DNA of 41,941 nucleotides from JADHLJ01 sp038116915 (GTDB taxonomy: Bacteria > Pseudomonadota > Alphaproteobacteria > Thalassobaculales > Thalassobaculaceae): the NCBI GenBank assembly GCA_038116915.1, contig JAYOEU010000013.1, positions 1-41,941 on the forward strand, written 5' to 3'. Positions 7,380 to 15,036 of this stretch are shown piece after piece. Positions within the stretch are counted from its first letter, which is position 1; every line of letters starts with the position of its first letter. The translations under genes were made by a program, and so were the position numbers. The notes under the pieces are model-generated. The model saw only the letters and a list, made by a program, of their open reading frames with translations, had not been told where the DNA came from and searched no databases.

Positions 7380-8075
7380 TCAGGCCGCGTCGCGGGCACT
7401 CTGCGGATCGCGCAGCACATATCCCCGGCCCCAGACCGTGGCGATATAGTTTTCACCGCCCGATGCGTTGGCGAGCTTCTTGCGGACCTTGCACACGAAG
7501 ACGTCAATGATCTTCAACTCCGGCTCGTCGATGCCGCCGTACAGATGATTGAGAAACATGTCCTTGGTCAGGGTCGTGCCCTTGCGCAAGGCCAGAAGCT
7601 CGAGAACCGCGAATTCCTTACCGGTCAAGTGAACCTGGGAGCCGTCCACCGTGACGATCTTCTCGGACAGATCGACGGTCAGCGCGCCCACCTTGACCAT
7701 GGAACTGGCATGACCCTTGGAGCGCCGGACGATGGCTTGAATGCGGGCGACCAGCTCGCGCCGGTCAAAGGGTTTGGTGACATAGTCATCGGCGCCGAAA
7801 CCCAATCCCTTGATCTTGTGATCAAGTTCGGCGAGGCCGGACAGAATGAGGATCGGCGTTTCGACCTTGGCTTCACGCAGCCTCCGCAGGACCTGATAGC
7901 CGTCCATATCCGGCAGCATCAGATCCAGCAGGATGATGTCATAATCGTACAGTTTACCGATCTCCAACCCGTCCGAGCCGTGATCCGCGACATCGATCAC
8001 GATCTTTTCGGACTTCAGGATAAGCTCGATACTCCGGGCGGTGATCGGGTCGTCTTCGACCAGCAGCGCACGCAT
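7380..8075 (-). CDS. ctrA: Cell-cycle response regulator CtrA
   Basis: This 231-residue OmpR-family regulator closely matches CtrA, the alphaproteobacterial master regulator of cell cycle and motility. The receiver domain has the acidic pair at 8-9, phospho-acceptor D51 (LLDLMLPDMDG), S79 and K101. The winged-helix domain keeps diagnostic CtrA blocks: VHLTGKE, LRKGTTLTKDMFLNHLYGG, DEPELKIIDVFVCKVRKKL and TVWGRGYVLRDP. The C-terminus ends in Ala-Ala, which in Caulobacter CtrA is the ClpXP degradation tag. An AGGGAGG ribosome site precedes the start. It is divergent from fliI-fliJ, which fits control of flagellar genes. Confidence 0.97.
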   Translation of the reverse strand: MRALLVEDDPITARSIELILKSEKIVIDVADHGSDGLEIGKLYDYDIILLDLMLPDMDGYQVLRRLREAKVETPILILSGLAELDHKIKGLGFGADDYVTKPFDRRELVARIQAIVRRSKGHASSMVKVGALTVDLSEKIVTVDGSQVHLTGKEFAVLELLALRKGTTLTKDMFLNHLYGGIDEPELKIIDVFVCKVRKKLANASGGENYIATVWGRGYVLRDPQSARDAA

Positions 8076-8135
8076 GACATTAGCCTCCCTGACAATGCTC
8101 CAAGTCTACTCTAGAGGGATAATGATGAACAAAAA

Positions 8136-8151
8136 GTTAATTTCGGGTTTT
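8136..8151. promoter_or_regulatory. Possible CtrA box between ctrA and fliI
   Basis: On the minus strand the sequence AAAA-cccgaaa-TTAAC approximates the CtrA consensus TTAA-N7-TTAAC, with one full half-site and a half-matching second one. The position, about 60 bases upstream of the ctrA start and in the region shared with fliI, suits autoregulation or flagellar control. The match is imperfect. Confidence 0.4.
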
Positions 8152-8286
8152 ATCCGGTAACACTCTGGCGAGCGATTGCGGGCGAGGAAAGTGGTAGAAT
8201 GGAGTCACCCGCCGCGCCAGGTATAGCGCCGCGCCGGGAAACAGGTTTCGGTTTTTGACGACAAGGACCGTTCGGGAGTTCGATTC

Positions 8287-9660
8287 ATGGTCGGTGTCAT
8301 CGGCGATCTCGCCGCCGATATAGACAAGATCCCGGAATTCCGGCTCTACGGCCGGGTCACCGCCGTGCAGGGAATGATGGTCGAGATCGGCGGGGTCGAA
8401 AGAGCGCTTTCGATCGGAGATCGCATTCATTTGCAACGCCGTCGCGGCGAACGCGTCTCTTGCGAGGTCGTCGGATTCCGGGACGGAAGCGCGCTCGCCA
8501 TGCCATTCGGCGAGCTTGAGGGGATCGGCATCGGCAGCCGGGCGGAGATTGAGGATGCTGATCCCGTCGTCTATCCCGGCGAGGCCTGGCTGGGCCGCGT
8601 GGTGGACGCGATGGGAGAGCCGATCGATGCCAAGGGCAGCCTTTCGGACGGCCCCAAGGCCTATCCGATTCGCGCCGCTCCCCCGGCCGCGCATACCCGC
8701 AGACGGGTGGGCGGCAAGCTTGATCTCGGCGTGCGGGCGATAAACACCTTCACTACCGTCTGCAAGGGTCAGCGCATGGGGATCTTCGCCGGCTCCGGTG
8801 TCGGCAAGTCGATGCTGATGTCGATGATCGCGCGCTTCACCGCGTCCGAGGTGAACGTGATCGGACTGGTCGGCGAGCGCGGCCGCGAGGTGCAGGAATT
8901 CGTGCAGGACTATCTCGGCGAGGAGGGGCTGGCCCGCAGCGTCATCGTGGTTGCGACATCGGATGAATCCCCGCTGATGCGCCGTCAGGCCGCCTATATG
9001 ACGCTTACCGTCGCGGAGGCTTTCCGCGATGCCGGCAAGACCGTCATGTGCATGATGGACAGTGTGACCCGCTTTGCCATGGCCCAGCGTGAGATCGGGC
9101 TCGCAACCGGAGAGCCGCCGGCCTCCAGGGGCTATACGCCGACCGTCTTCGCCGAGTTGCCGAAGCTGCTGGAACGAGCCGGCCCGGGTCCCGGGGACGG
9201 GACCATCACCGGGCTTTTCACGGTCCTGGTCGAAGGCGATGATCATAACGAGCCGATCGCCGATGCGGTGCGGGGCATTATCGACGGGCATGTGGTGCTG
9301 GATCGCGGGATCGCGGACCGGGGGCGTTATCCGGCGATCGACGTCCTGCGCAGCGTTTCGCGCATGATGCCGGACTGCAATACCGGGGACGAAAACGAGT
9401 TGGTGACGCGTGCGCGCTCGCTCATGGCCGCGTATGAGGGCATGGCGGACATGATCCGCCTTGGAGCCTATCGCCGTGGCAGCGATCCGAGGATCGACGA
9501 GGCGATCCGGTATTATCCGGCGCTGGAAAAATTCCTCTCCCAGGACAAGAATGAGAACGCGGAGCTGGATGCCGGCTACACCGCGCTTTCCTCCATCCTG
9601 GAAATGATCGGTACGGATGACGACGAAGACGAAACGCCGGTTGAAGAGGATGACGTCTAA
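8287..9660 (+). CDS. fliI: Flagellar export ATPase FliI
   Basis: The 457-residue protein is the ATPase of the flagellar type III export apparatus, at the cytoplasmic face of the basal body. It has the Walker A motif AGSGVGKS (168-175), the GERGREVQEF motif, the Walker B region VMCMMDSVTRFAMAQREIG and the PPASRGYTPTVFAELPKLLERAG block that separates FliI-type from F1 ATPases. Length is normal. An acidic C-terminal tail (DDDEDETPVEEDD) follows the conserved domain. fliJ follows after 72 bases. No other flagellar structural gene lies in the window. Confidence 0.97.
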   Translation: MVGVIGDLAADIDKIPEFRLYGRVTAVQGMMVEIGGVERALSIGDRIHLQRRRGERVSCEVVGFRDGSALAMPFGELEGIGIGSRAEIEDADPVVYPGEAWLGRVVDAMGEPIDAKGSLSDGPKAYPIRAAPPAAHTRRRVGGKLDLGVRAINTFTTVCKGQRMGIFAGSGVGKSMLMSMIARFTASEVNVIGLVGERGREVQEFVQDYLGEEGLARSVIVVATSDESPLMRRQAAYMTLTVAEAFRDAGKTVMCMMDSVTRFAMAQREIGLATGEPPASRGYTPTVFAELPKLLERAGPGPGDGTITGLFTVLVEGDDHNEPIADAVRGIIDGHVVLDRGIADRGRYPAIDVLRSVSRMMPDCNTGDENELVTRARSLMAAYEGMADMIRLGAYRRGSDPRIDEAIRYYPALEKFLSQDKNENAELDAGYTALSSILEMIGTDDDEDETPVEEDDV

Positions 9661-9732
9661 CCAGCGTGGGCGGGGATTGTATCGGCACGGTTTCAGGGCA
9701 GACCGCGCCGTTGGGAATGGGGCCGGCTTTCC

Positions 9733-10149
9733 ATGAGTCAGTACGATCAGCTCGTCCGTCTGCGGGAATGGGAGCTCGATGAGAAACGCCGGGCGCTGGC
9801 CGAGATTCAGGCCGAGGTCGATGCCCTGATCCAAAAAAGCGAAGCGCTGGAGGATGAGGTGGAGCGGGAAAAGGAAATCGCCGCGACATCGTTCGAGGCG
9901 TCGATCAGCTACAATGCCTTTGCCAATTCGGTGATCCTGCGCCGCGAGGAGATTGCCGCCGAGATCGCCGAGCGCCAGGAAGCGGTGGACGAGGCGAACC
10001 AGGAAATGCTCGAGGCGTTCCAGGAACTGAGGAAGGCCGAGATCGTGCGTGATGCGTTCGATGAACAGGAACGCCTCAAGGAAGCCCGGCGGGATCAGAT
10101 CGAACTGGACGAGATCGCGCAAACCCTGCATCGGCGCAAGGGCCGCTAG
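9733..10149 (+). CDS. fliJ: Flagellar export chaperone/stator FliJ
   Basis: The 138-residue product is almost entirely charged heptad-like helix (ELDEKRRALAEIQAEVDALIQKSEALEDEVEREKE and similar), as expected for FliJ, the coiled-coil stalk that inserts into the FliI hexamer and helps couple export to proton motive force. Sequence similarity between FliJ proteins is low, so the call rests on size, coiled-coil composition and position directly after fliI. The ribosome site before the ATG is weak (GGGAATGGGG region). Confidence 0.88.
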   Translation: MSQYDQLVRLREWELDEKRRALAEIQAEVDALIQKSEALEDEVEREKEIAATSFEASISYNAFANSVILRREEIAAEIAERQEAVDEANQEMLEAFQELRKAEIVRDAFDEQERLKEARRDQIELDEIAQTLHRRKGR

Positions 10150-10293
10150 CATCCTGGAGAAAGCCCAGGTGACGCTTCATTGAATGGTTTGATCGATCCG
10201 GCGGCGAGTGCGCCATCGAGCATGGCCCCAATGTCATGAGAACCGCCGATGGTGCGATCGCGGCTGCGGATCGGGTAAAGCCGGCGCTTCCGA

Positions 10294-11532
10294 TCAGGCC
10301 GGTTTTGCCGCCGCGACGGCTCGGGCCTTGACTTGCGTGACCGTCGCCATGGTGATCACCAGCATGGCCGCACAGGCGTAGAATACCCAGTCGGCCGCAC
10401 CCTGGTCCATCACGATCCCGAGCGCGAGCGGCATCAGCGAGGACCCGAGATCGAGGCCGGAATAGACGAATCCGAAGATCCGTCCGGACGCGCCCTTTGG
10501 CGTCGCCTTGCGGACCAACATGTCCCGTGACGGCCCCGTTGTGCCCGAGAGGAAGCCGGCCAGAGCGAGGGCCGGCAACAGCAAGGCCGTCGAGAAGAAA
10601 TGCCCGCCGATCGCGATCAGGACGACGGCGGCGAGCGCGACTCCGGCCATCGCGATCAGGTCATGGCGGTCGGTACGGTCGGCGGCCACGCCGCCCGCGA
10701 AAATTCCGGCGGCCGCGCCGACCAGGAACGCGGTCAAGGCGGCGGTCGCGGCGGAGTATTCAATGGCATAGAGCTGCTGCATCGCCGAGATGCCGAAGGC
10801 CTGAATGCCTATCAGCGAGGCCGCGAGGAAGGCGAAATAGAGAAAGCAGGAAATGATCGTGACGTTCAGCAGCAGTTTCACATTGTGCAGGATCGTCTCG
10901 CCGCGCCGCGCCGGACGGTCCGCCGTCGCGGCCGATTCGGGTTCGCGCTCGTCCTCGCTCAATTCGGAACCCCAGATCATGAAGGAGGCGACAATGGCGA
11001 GACCGATCATGCCGGCCGCTATCGCGGCCACGCGCCAATCGCTGAGGACCGTGATCGTGCCGACGAAAACCGGGGCCACCGCCCAACCCAGATTGCCGCA
11101 GAGGCCGTGGGTGGCATAGGCCCGTCCCAGGCGCGGCGGGCTCACCTTGCTGGTCAGGATCGACAGGTCCGCGGGATGAAAGACGCTGTTGCCGAGCCCG
11201 GCGCTGATCGAGAGCGCCATCAGCATCCAATATTGCGTGGTGAAACCGTATCCGATCACACTGAGGGACAGAAGCGACAGACCCGCCAGCAGCACCAGGC
11301 GCGCACCGAAACGATCGACCAGGAAACCCGCGACGGTTTGCGCGAAACCGGAGGCCGCATAGAAAAGTGTCGTGAGCAGCGCGAGTTCCGTGTAGCTGAC
11401 GCCGAACTCGGATTTCAGGATCGGGAACAACGGCGGCAGGATCAGATGGAAGAAATGGCTTGCCGCATGAGCGGAGCCGACCAACCCCATGACCTTGAGA
11501 TCGCGCCCGAGAGGAGCTGTGGTTACAGACAT
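10294..11532 (-). CDS. MFS transporter, fosmidomycin-resistance-like
   Basis: This 412-residue protein shows twelve predicted membrane segments with a charged cytoplasmic loop (SELSEDEREPESAATADRPARR) at the centre. The N-terminal GSAHAASHFFHLILPPLFPILKSEFGVSYTELALLTT block and LVDRFGAR loop resemble the Fsr-like branch of the major facilitator superfamily, usually exporters. FHPADLSILTSKV in the middle also suits that branch. The substrate is unknown. A consensus-like promoter lies so close upstream (11539-11567) that the transcript would start at the ATG. The gene is divergent from the cupin gene. Confidence 0.88.
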   Translation of the reverse strand: MSVTTAPLGRDLKVMGLVGSAHAASHFFHLILPPLFPILKSEFGVSYTELALLTTLFYAASGFAQTVAGFLVDRFGARLVLLAGLSLLSLSVIGYGFTTQYWMLMALSISAGLGNSVFHPADLSILTSKVSPPRLGRAYATHGLCGNLGWAVAPVFVGTITVLSDWRVAAIAAGMIGLAIVASFMIWGSELSEDEREPESAATADRPARRGETILHNVKLLLNVTIISCFLYFAFLAASLIGIQAFGISAMQQLYAIEYSAATAALTAFLVGAAAGIFAGGVAADRTDRHDLIAMAGVALAAVVLIAIGGHFFSTALLLPALALAGFLSGTTGPSRDMLVRKATPKGASGRIFGFVYSGLDLGSSLMPLALGIVMDQGAADWVFYACAAMLVITMATVTQVKARAVAAAKPA

Positions 11533-11538
11533 GTGCTT

Positions 11539-11567
11539 GCTATAGAGACGAAGCGTGATCTTGGCAA
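11539..11567 (-). promoter_or_regulatory. Sigma70-type promoter of the MFS gene, predicted leaderless
   Basis: Reading the minus strand, TTGCCA (11567-11562), a 17-base spacer and TATAGC (11544-11539) form a good housekeeping-type promoter. Only six bases separate the -10 hexamer from the ATG at 11532, which places the expected +1 at the start codon itself. No ribosome site fits in that gap. Confidence 0.55.
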
Positions 11568-11745
11568 TCGCTACCTTGGTGCCTCTGTCTTCGATGCGAA
11601 AATTTCAGGATTGTGCTTAACGACGATCGATATCGGAACAGCGCCCCTGGCGCCGTCATCATCCGATGCCTGTTCATGGCGATCTTCCGGTTCTGGGCGG
11701 CGCGCGGTACGATGCCGGGGAGCCAGTTGCAATGGAGCCGGGACC

Positions 11746-12507
11746 ATGCCGATCATAACCTCAGCCGATGACGCGAGGGCGGCCCGCAAGCCGATCGAGG
11801 TTCAGGGGCGCACCTACTATCTCAGCCCCTATGTCGGGACCGCGCCGACGCGGGGCCGGTACGAGCCCGGAAACGAGGCCAATGACGACGGCATGCCGCA
11901 GGGGTTTTTGGTCGAGCAGCCATCGAATGCCGTCACCCCGCCGCATTTCCACGATCACGAACAGTTCCAGGTGATCGTTGACGGCGGCGGCTTCATGGGC
12001 AAGAAGGCCGCCAACCCGCTTTCCCTGCACTATGCCGGTGGCCACACGCCGTATGGGCCTATCACGGCCGGCGAGGAGGGGATCTATTATTTCACGCTCC
12101 GGTCACGCTGGGACGCTGGAGCGAAATACATGCCGGCCTCTCGGGACCGGTTGAAACCGGTGCGGCGCAAGCACCGGCTCGCCGCCGATATCGATGTTCC
12201 GAGGGGCGATGAACTCAAGGATCTGAGCGAGATGCAGCGGTCGGAAATCTTGGCGCCGCTGGATGACGGAACCTGCGCCTACCTGTTTTCCCTTGGGGCG
12301 GGCCGCACGGCCACCCTGGAAACTCCGGTCACGGCGGGCGGACAATACGCCATCCTCGTCGCCGGCTCGGCGATCGACGAGGGGCGCGTGCTGCCCCGTC
12401 TGTCGGGCCTGTACAGGTTCCGCGACGAGGCCGCGCTTTCCCTCACCGCCGGAGAGGAGGGGGCCGCGGTTCTGCTGATGCAGTTCTCCAAGGACGATCC
12501 GGCGTGA
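11746..12507 (+). CDS. Cupin-fold protein
   Basis: The 253-residue protein has a cupin metal-binding motif at about 65-80: PPHFHDHEQFQVIVDGGG, giving H67, H69 (and H71), E72. A second half (about 160-250) with ETPVTAGGQYAILVAGSA may form a second, degenerate barrel. The function is unknown; such proteins bind a metal and often act as dioxygenases, isomerases or sensors. The ATG at 11746 follows GGAG and begins the conserved sequence; the frame is open far upstream but that part is antisense to the MFS gene. The downstream peptidase gene overlaps its stop by four bases, so the two form an operon. Confidence 0.8.
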   Translation: MPIITSADDARAARKPIEVQGRTYYLSPYVGTAPTRGRYEPGNEANDDGMPQGFLVEQPSNAVTPPHFHDHEQFQVIVDGGGFMGKKAANPLSLHYAGGHTPYGPITAGEEGIYYFTLRSRWDAGAKYMPASRDRLKPVRRKHRLAADIDVPRGDELKDLSEMQRSEILAPLDDGTCAYLFSLGAGRTATLETPVTAGGQYAILVAGSAIDEGRVLPRLSGLYRFRDEAALSLTAGEEGAAVLLMQFSKDDPA

Positions 12508-13676
12508 GCCTGCAACCTCCGCCACGGGGGTTCACGGACAGCGAATTCGAAGCCCGCATAGCGAAGGCGCAGGCTGCCATGGCAAAAGCCGGCCTCTCTG
12601 CGCTTCTGCTGACCACCGAGCCGGAGGTGCGCTATTTCTCCGGTTTCATGACGCCGTTCTGGCAAAGCCCGACGCGGCCATGGTTCCTGGTGGTTCCGAG
12701 GCACGGCAAGCCGGTTGCGGTGATTCCGGAAATCGGCGCCGAGCGGATGGCGGCGACGTGGATCGAGGATATCCGGACCTGGCCGGCACCGAGGCCGGCC
12801 GACGACGGCATCACCGAACTCGCCGCGCTTTTGACAGACCTGACGCGGGTGGGCGGCGCTGTCGGCCTGCCGATGGGGCATGAAAGTCTGCTTCGGATGC
12901 CGCTTGCCGATTTCAACGCGCTTCGGGCGCGCGTGCCGTCTGTTGAATTCACCGACGCGACCCCCATTGTGAGGGCGCTCCGGATGGTCAAGTCCGAGGC
13001 CGAGATCGACAAGCACCGGCATGTCTGCGGTCTTGTTTCCGATGGCTTCGAGGGGCTGGGCGCGATTGCCCGGACCGGGGATGTGGAGCGTGAGATCTTC
13101 CGCGCCGTCCGGATCGACTTTCTGCGGCGCGGCGCGGATGAGGTGCCTTATCTTGTCGGTGGCTCCGGCCCGGGCGGTCCGGTCGAGGTGATCGGCCCGC
13201 CGACCGACCGCATCGTCGCGCCGGGAGACATGCTGATGCTGGATACCGGCACGGTCTTCGACGGCTATTTCTCGGATTTCGACCGAAATTTCGCCTTCGG
13301 CCATGCCGAGGAGACGGCGCGCCGGGCCTATGACGTGGTCTGGCGCGCAACCGAAGCCGGACTTGCGGCGGCGCGGCCGGGCGCGACAGCGTCCGATCTC
13401 TGGGCGGCGATGGCGGCGGTCCTTGATGCCGGGGGCTCCTCCGGAAATGCCGTGGGCCGGCTCGGCCATGGGCTCGGGATGCAGCTGACCGAGCAACCTT
13501 CGAACATGCCGGGCGACGAGACCGTGATGGTTCCGGGCATGGTGATGACGCTGGAGCCCGGCATGACCTATGGCGACGGTCGCGTTATGGTGCATGAGGA
13601 AAATTTGGTAATCCGGGACGGGGCGCCGGAATTGCTTTCCCGCAGGGCGCCGCCGGACCTTCCGGTTATCGCCTGA
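12504..13676 (+). CDS. M24 family metallopeptidase (Xaa-Pro aminopeptidase/creatinase-like)
   Basis: The 390-residue protein has an N-terminal creatinase/prolidase domain (LSALLLTTEPEVRYFSGF) and a C-terminal pita-bread catalytic domain. All five dinuclear-metal ligands are present: D247, D258, H322 (LGHGLGM), E351 (TLEPGM) and E365 or E366 (VHEEN). It should cleave an X-Pro peptide or a creatine-like guanidino/amide compound in the cytoplasm; the choice is open. Translation starts at a GTG that overlaps the cupin stop (GTGA), showing tight coupling. Its 3' end overlaps the convergent REC-EAL gene by 11 bases. Confidence 0.92.
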   Translation: MSLQPPPRGFTDSEFEARIAKAQAAMAKAGLSALLLTTEPEVRYFSGFMTPFWQSPTRPWFLVVPRHGKPVAVIPEIGAERMAATWIEDIRTWPAPRPADDGITELAALLTDLTRVGGAVGLPMGHESLLRMPLADFNALRARVPSVEFTDATPIVRALRMVKSEAEIDKHRHVCGLVSDGFEGLGAIARTGDVEREIFRAVRIDFLRRGADEVPYLVGGSGPGGPVEVIGPPTDRIVAPGDMLMLDTGTVFDGYFSDFDRNFAFGHAEETARRAYDVVWRATEAGLAAARPGATASDLWAAMAAVLDAGGSSGNAVGRLGHGLGMQLTEQPSNMPGDETVMVPGMVMTLEPGMTYGDGRVMVHEENLVIRDGAPELLSRRAPPDLPVIA

Positions 13677-14865
13677 AGCTGCGTTCGGTCAGAAGTTTGC
13701 CGAAGGCATTGGCCGGGAGCGGGCGCGAAAGCCAATAGCCCTGACCGTAATCGCAGCCCGCGTCCTCAAGAAAGCGAGCTTCATCGTCGGTCTCGATGCC
13801 CTCGGCGACGACAGTCAGATTCAAGTCCTTGGCCATGCGCACTGTCGAGGTCACCATCGCCTGCTTTTGCGGACTATCGCAGATCCCGTTAACGAACGAG
13901 CGGTCGACCTTGAGTTCGGTGAAGGGCAGGGTGCCGAGTTGCTCGAGAGACGAGAAACCGGTGCCGAAATCATCGATCGACAGCCCAAAGCCGAGCATGC
14001 GCAGCCGGCTGGTGTTTTCGAGCGAGCGCCTCAAATCCCTCGCGATCTCGCTTTCCACGATCTCGAAGGTGATATCCCTGGGATTGATCCCGGCCGCCGT
14101 CACCAGCCGGTGCAGTTCGGAGCCGAAGTCGAGATCGTCGAGACTTTCCGCCGACAGGTTGACCGAAATGTGCGGCCGCATCTCTGATTGGTTCCAATCA
14201 CCCATGGCGGCGAGCGTGGTGCTGAGCAAGGCGAGGGTCGCCTCGGTGATCAGGCCTTGAGCGATCAGATCCGGAATAAAGCGGTGCGGCGTCAAGACAA
14301 CACCATCACCCATATCGAGCCGGATCAGAGCCTCCGCGGCAGCGATCCGGTTGTCGGCGAAGCGCAGTTTCGGCTGGAAATACGGCTTGAACCGGTTCTG
14401 CGACAGACAGAGCGCCAGATCGAGATCGGATTGCTCGTCAGTCGGGCCGGGTGCGTGCGCGCCGTCGGCCTGTACTTTCTCCAGCAATGATCCGAGCGCT
14501 TTCCGCGTCAGCGGCTTCTCAAGACTGCCGAGGACCCGCAGGCCGTACGCCGTGCCCATACGGCCGACACTGTCCAGAATTTCGGCCCGGTGCGAGCTGT
14601 TGATGATCAATGCCGGCGTCGGGGTCACGTCGGAAAGCCGGCGAATGAACTCCATCCCGTCCATCTTCGGCATGTCCAGATCGCACAAGACGAGATCAAC
14701 CTCGGGGCCGCGGGTCCGGATGATGTCCAGCGCGTGGGCGCCGTCATCCGTCTCGATCACCTCTCCGACCGACAGTGTCCGCAATAGCCGAGAGGCGATC
14801 TGCCGCTGGATCGGCTCATCGTCCACGACGAGGGCCGTGAGGCTTTCATACATATGTAGCTTCAT
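13666..14865 (-). CDS. REC-EAL response regulator, cyclic-di-GMP phosphodiesterase
   Basis: This 399-residue protein has an N-terminal receiver domain (VVDDEP acidic pocket, phospho-acceptor Asp in LVLCDLDMPKMDG, Lys in SLEKPLT) and a C-terminal EAL domain. The catalytic set looks complete: EALIRL, SVNLSAE, EIVESE, IDDFGTGFSSL, LKVDRSF and VVAEGIE. It should therefore hydrolyse cyclic-di-GMP under control of a histidine kinase that is not encoded nearby. The start is taken at the ATG at 14865 just before the receiver domain; its ribosome site is weak, and an in-frame ATG four codons later is possible. Position on the minus strand between catabolic operons suggests independent expression. Confidence 0.92.
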   Translation of the reverse strand: MKLHMYESLTALVVDDEPIQRQIASRLLRTLSVGEVIETDDGAHALDIIRTRGPEVDLVLCDLDMPKMDGMEFIRRLSDVTPTPALIINSSHRAEILDSVGRMGTAYGLRVLGSLEKPLTRKALGSLLEKVQADGAHAPGPTDEQSDLDLALCLSQNRFKPYFQPKLRFADNRIAAAEALIRLDMGDGVVLTPHRFIPDLIAQGLITEATLALLSTTLAAMGDWNQSEMRPHISVNLSAESLDDLDFGSELHRLVTAAGINPRDITFEIVESEIARDLRRSLENTSRLRMLGFGLSIDDFGTGFSSLEQLGTLPFTELKVDRSFVNGICDSPQKQAMVTSTVRMAKDLNLTVVAEGIETDDEARFLEDAGCDYGQGYWLSRPLPANAFGKLLTERSFRR

Positions 14866-15036
14866 GGGACCCCGTGCGTAAAGACGGCATTTTAGCAAGG
14901 ATTTATTGGCATGTCTGCCGATCATCGGCAGCCGGAGGAATTGGCGGATCCCGCGTCTTCCCTTGCGGAGTTTCCACAAAACATGCTGGTCTCATGGCGG
15001 GCGCCGAAGCGGCGGCGCACGGCGGGCGAGGTCTGT

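Noticed and set aside
10600..11745. An apparent long N-terminal extension of the cupin protein
   Set aside because: This part is antisense to the MFS gene; a ribosome site and cupin-family sequence begin only at 11746.
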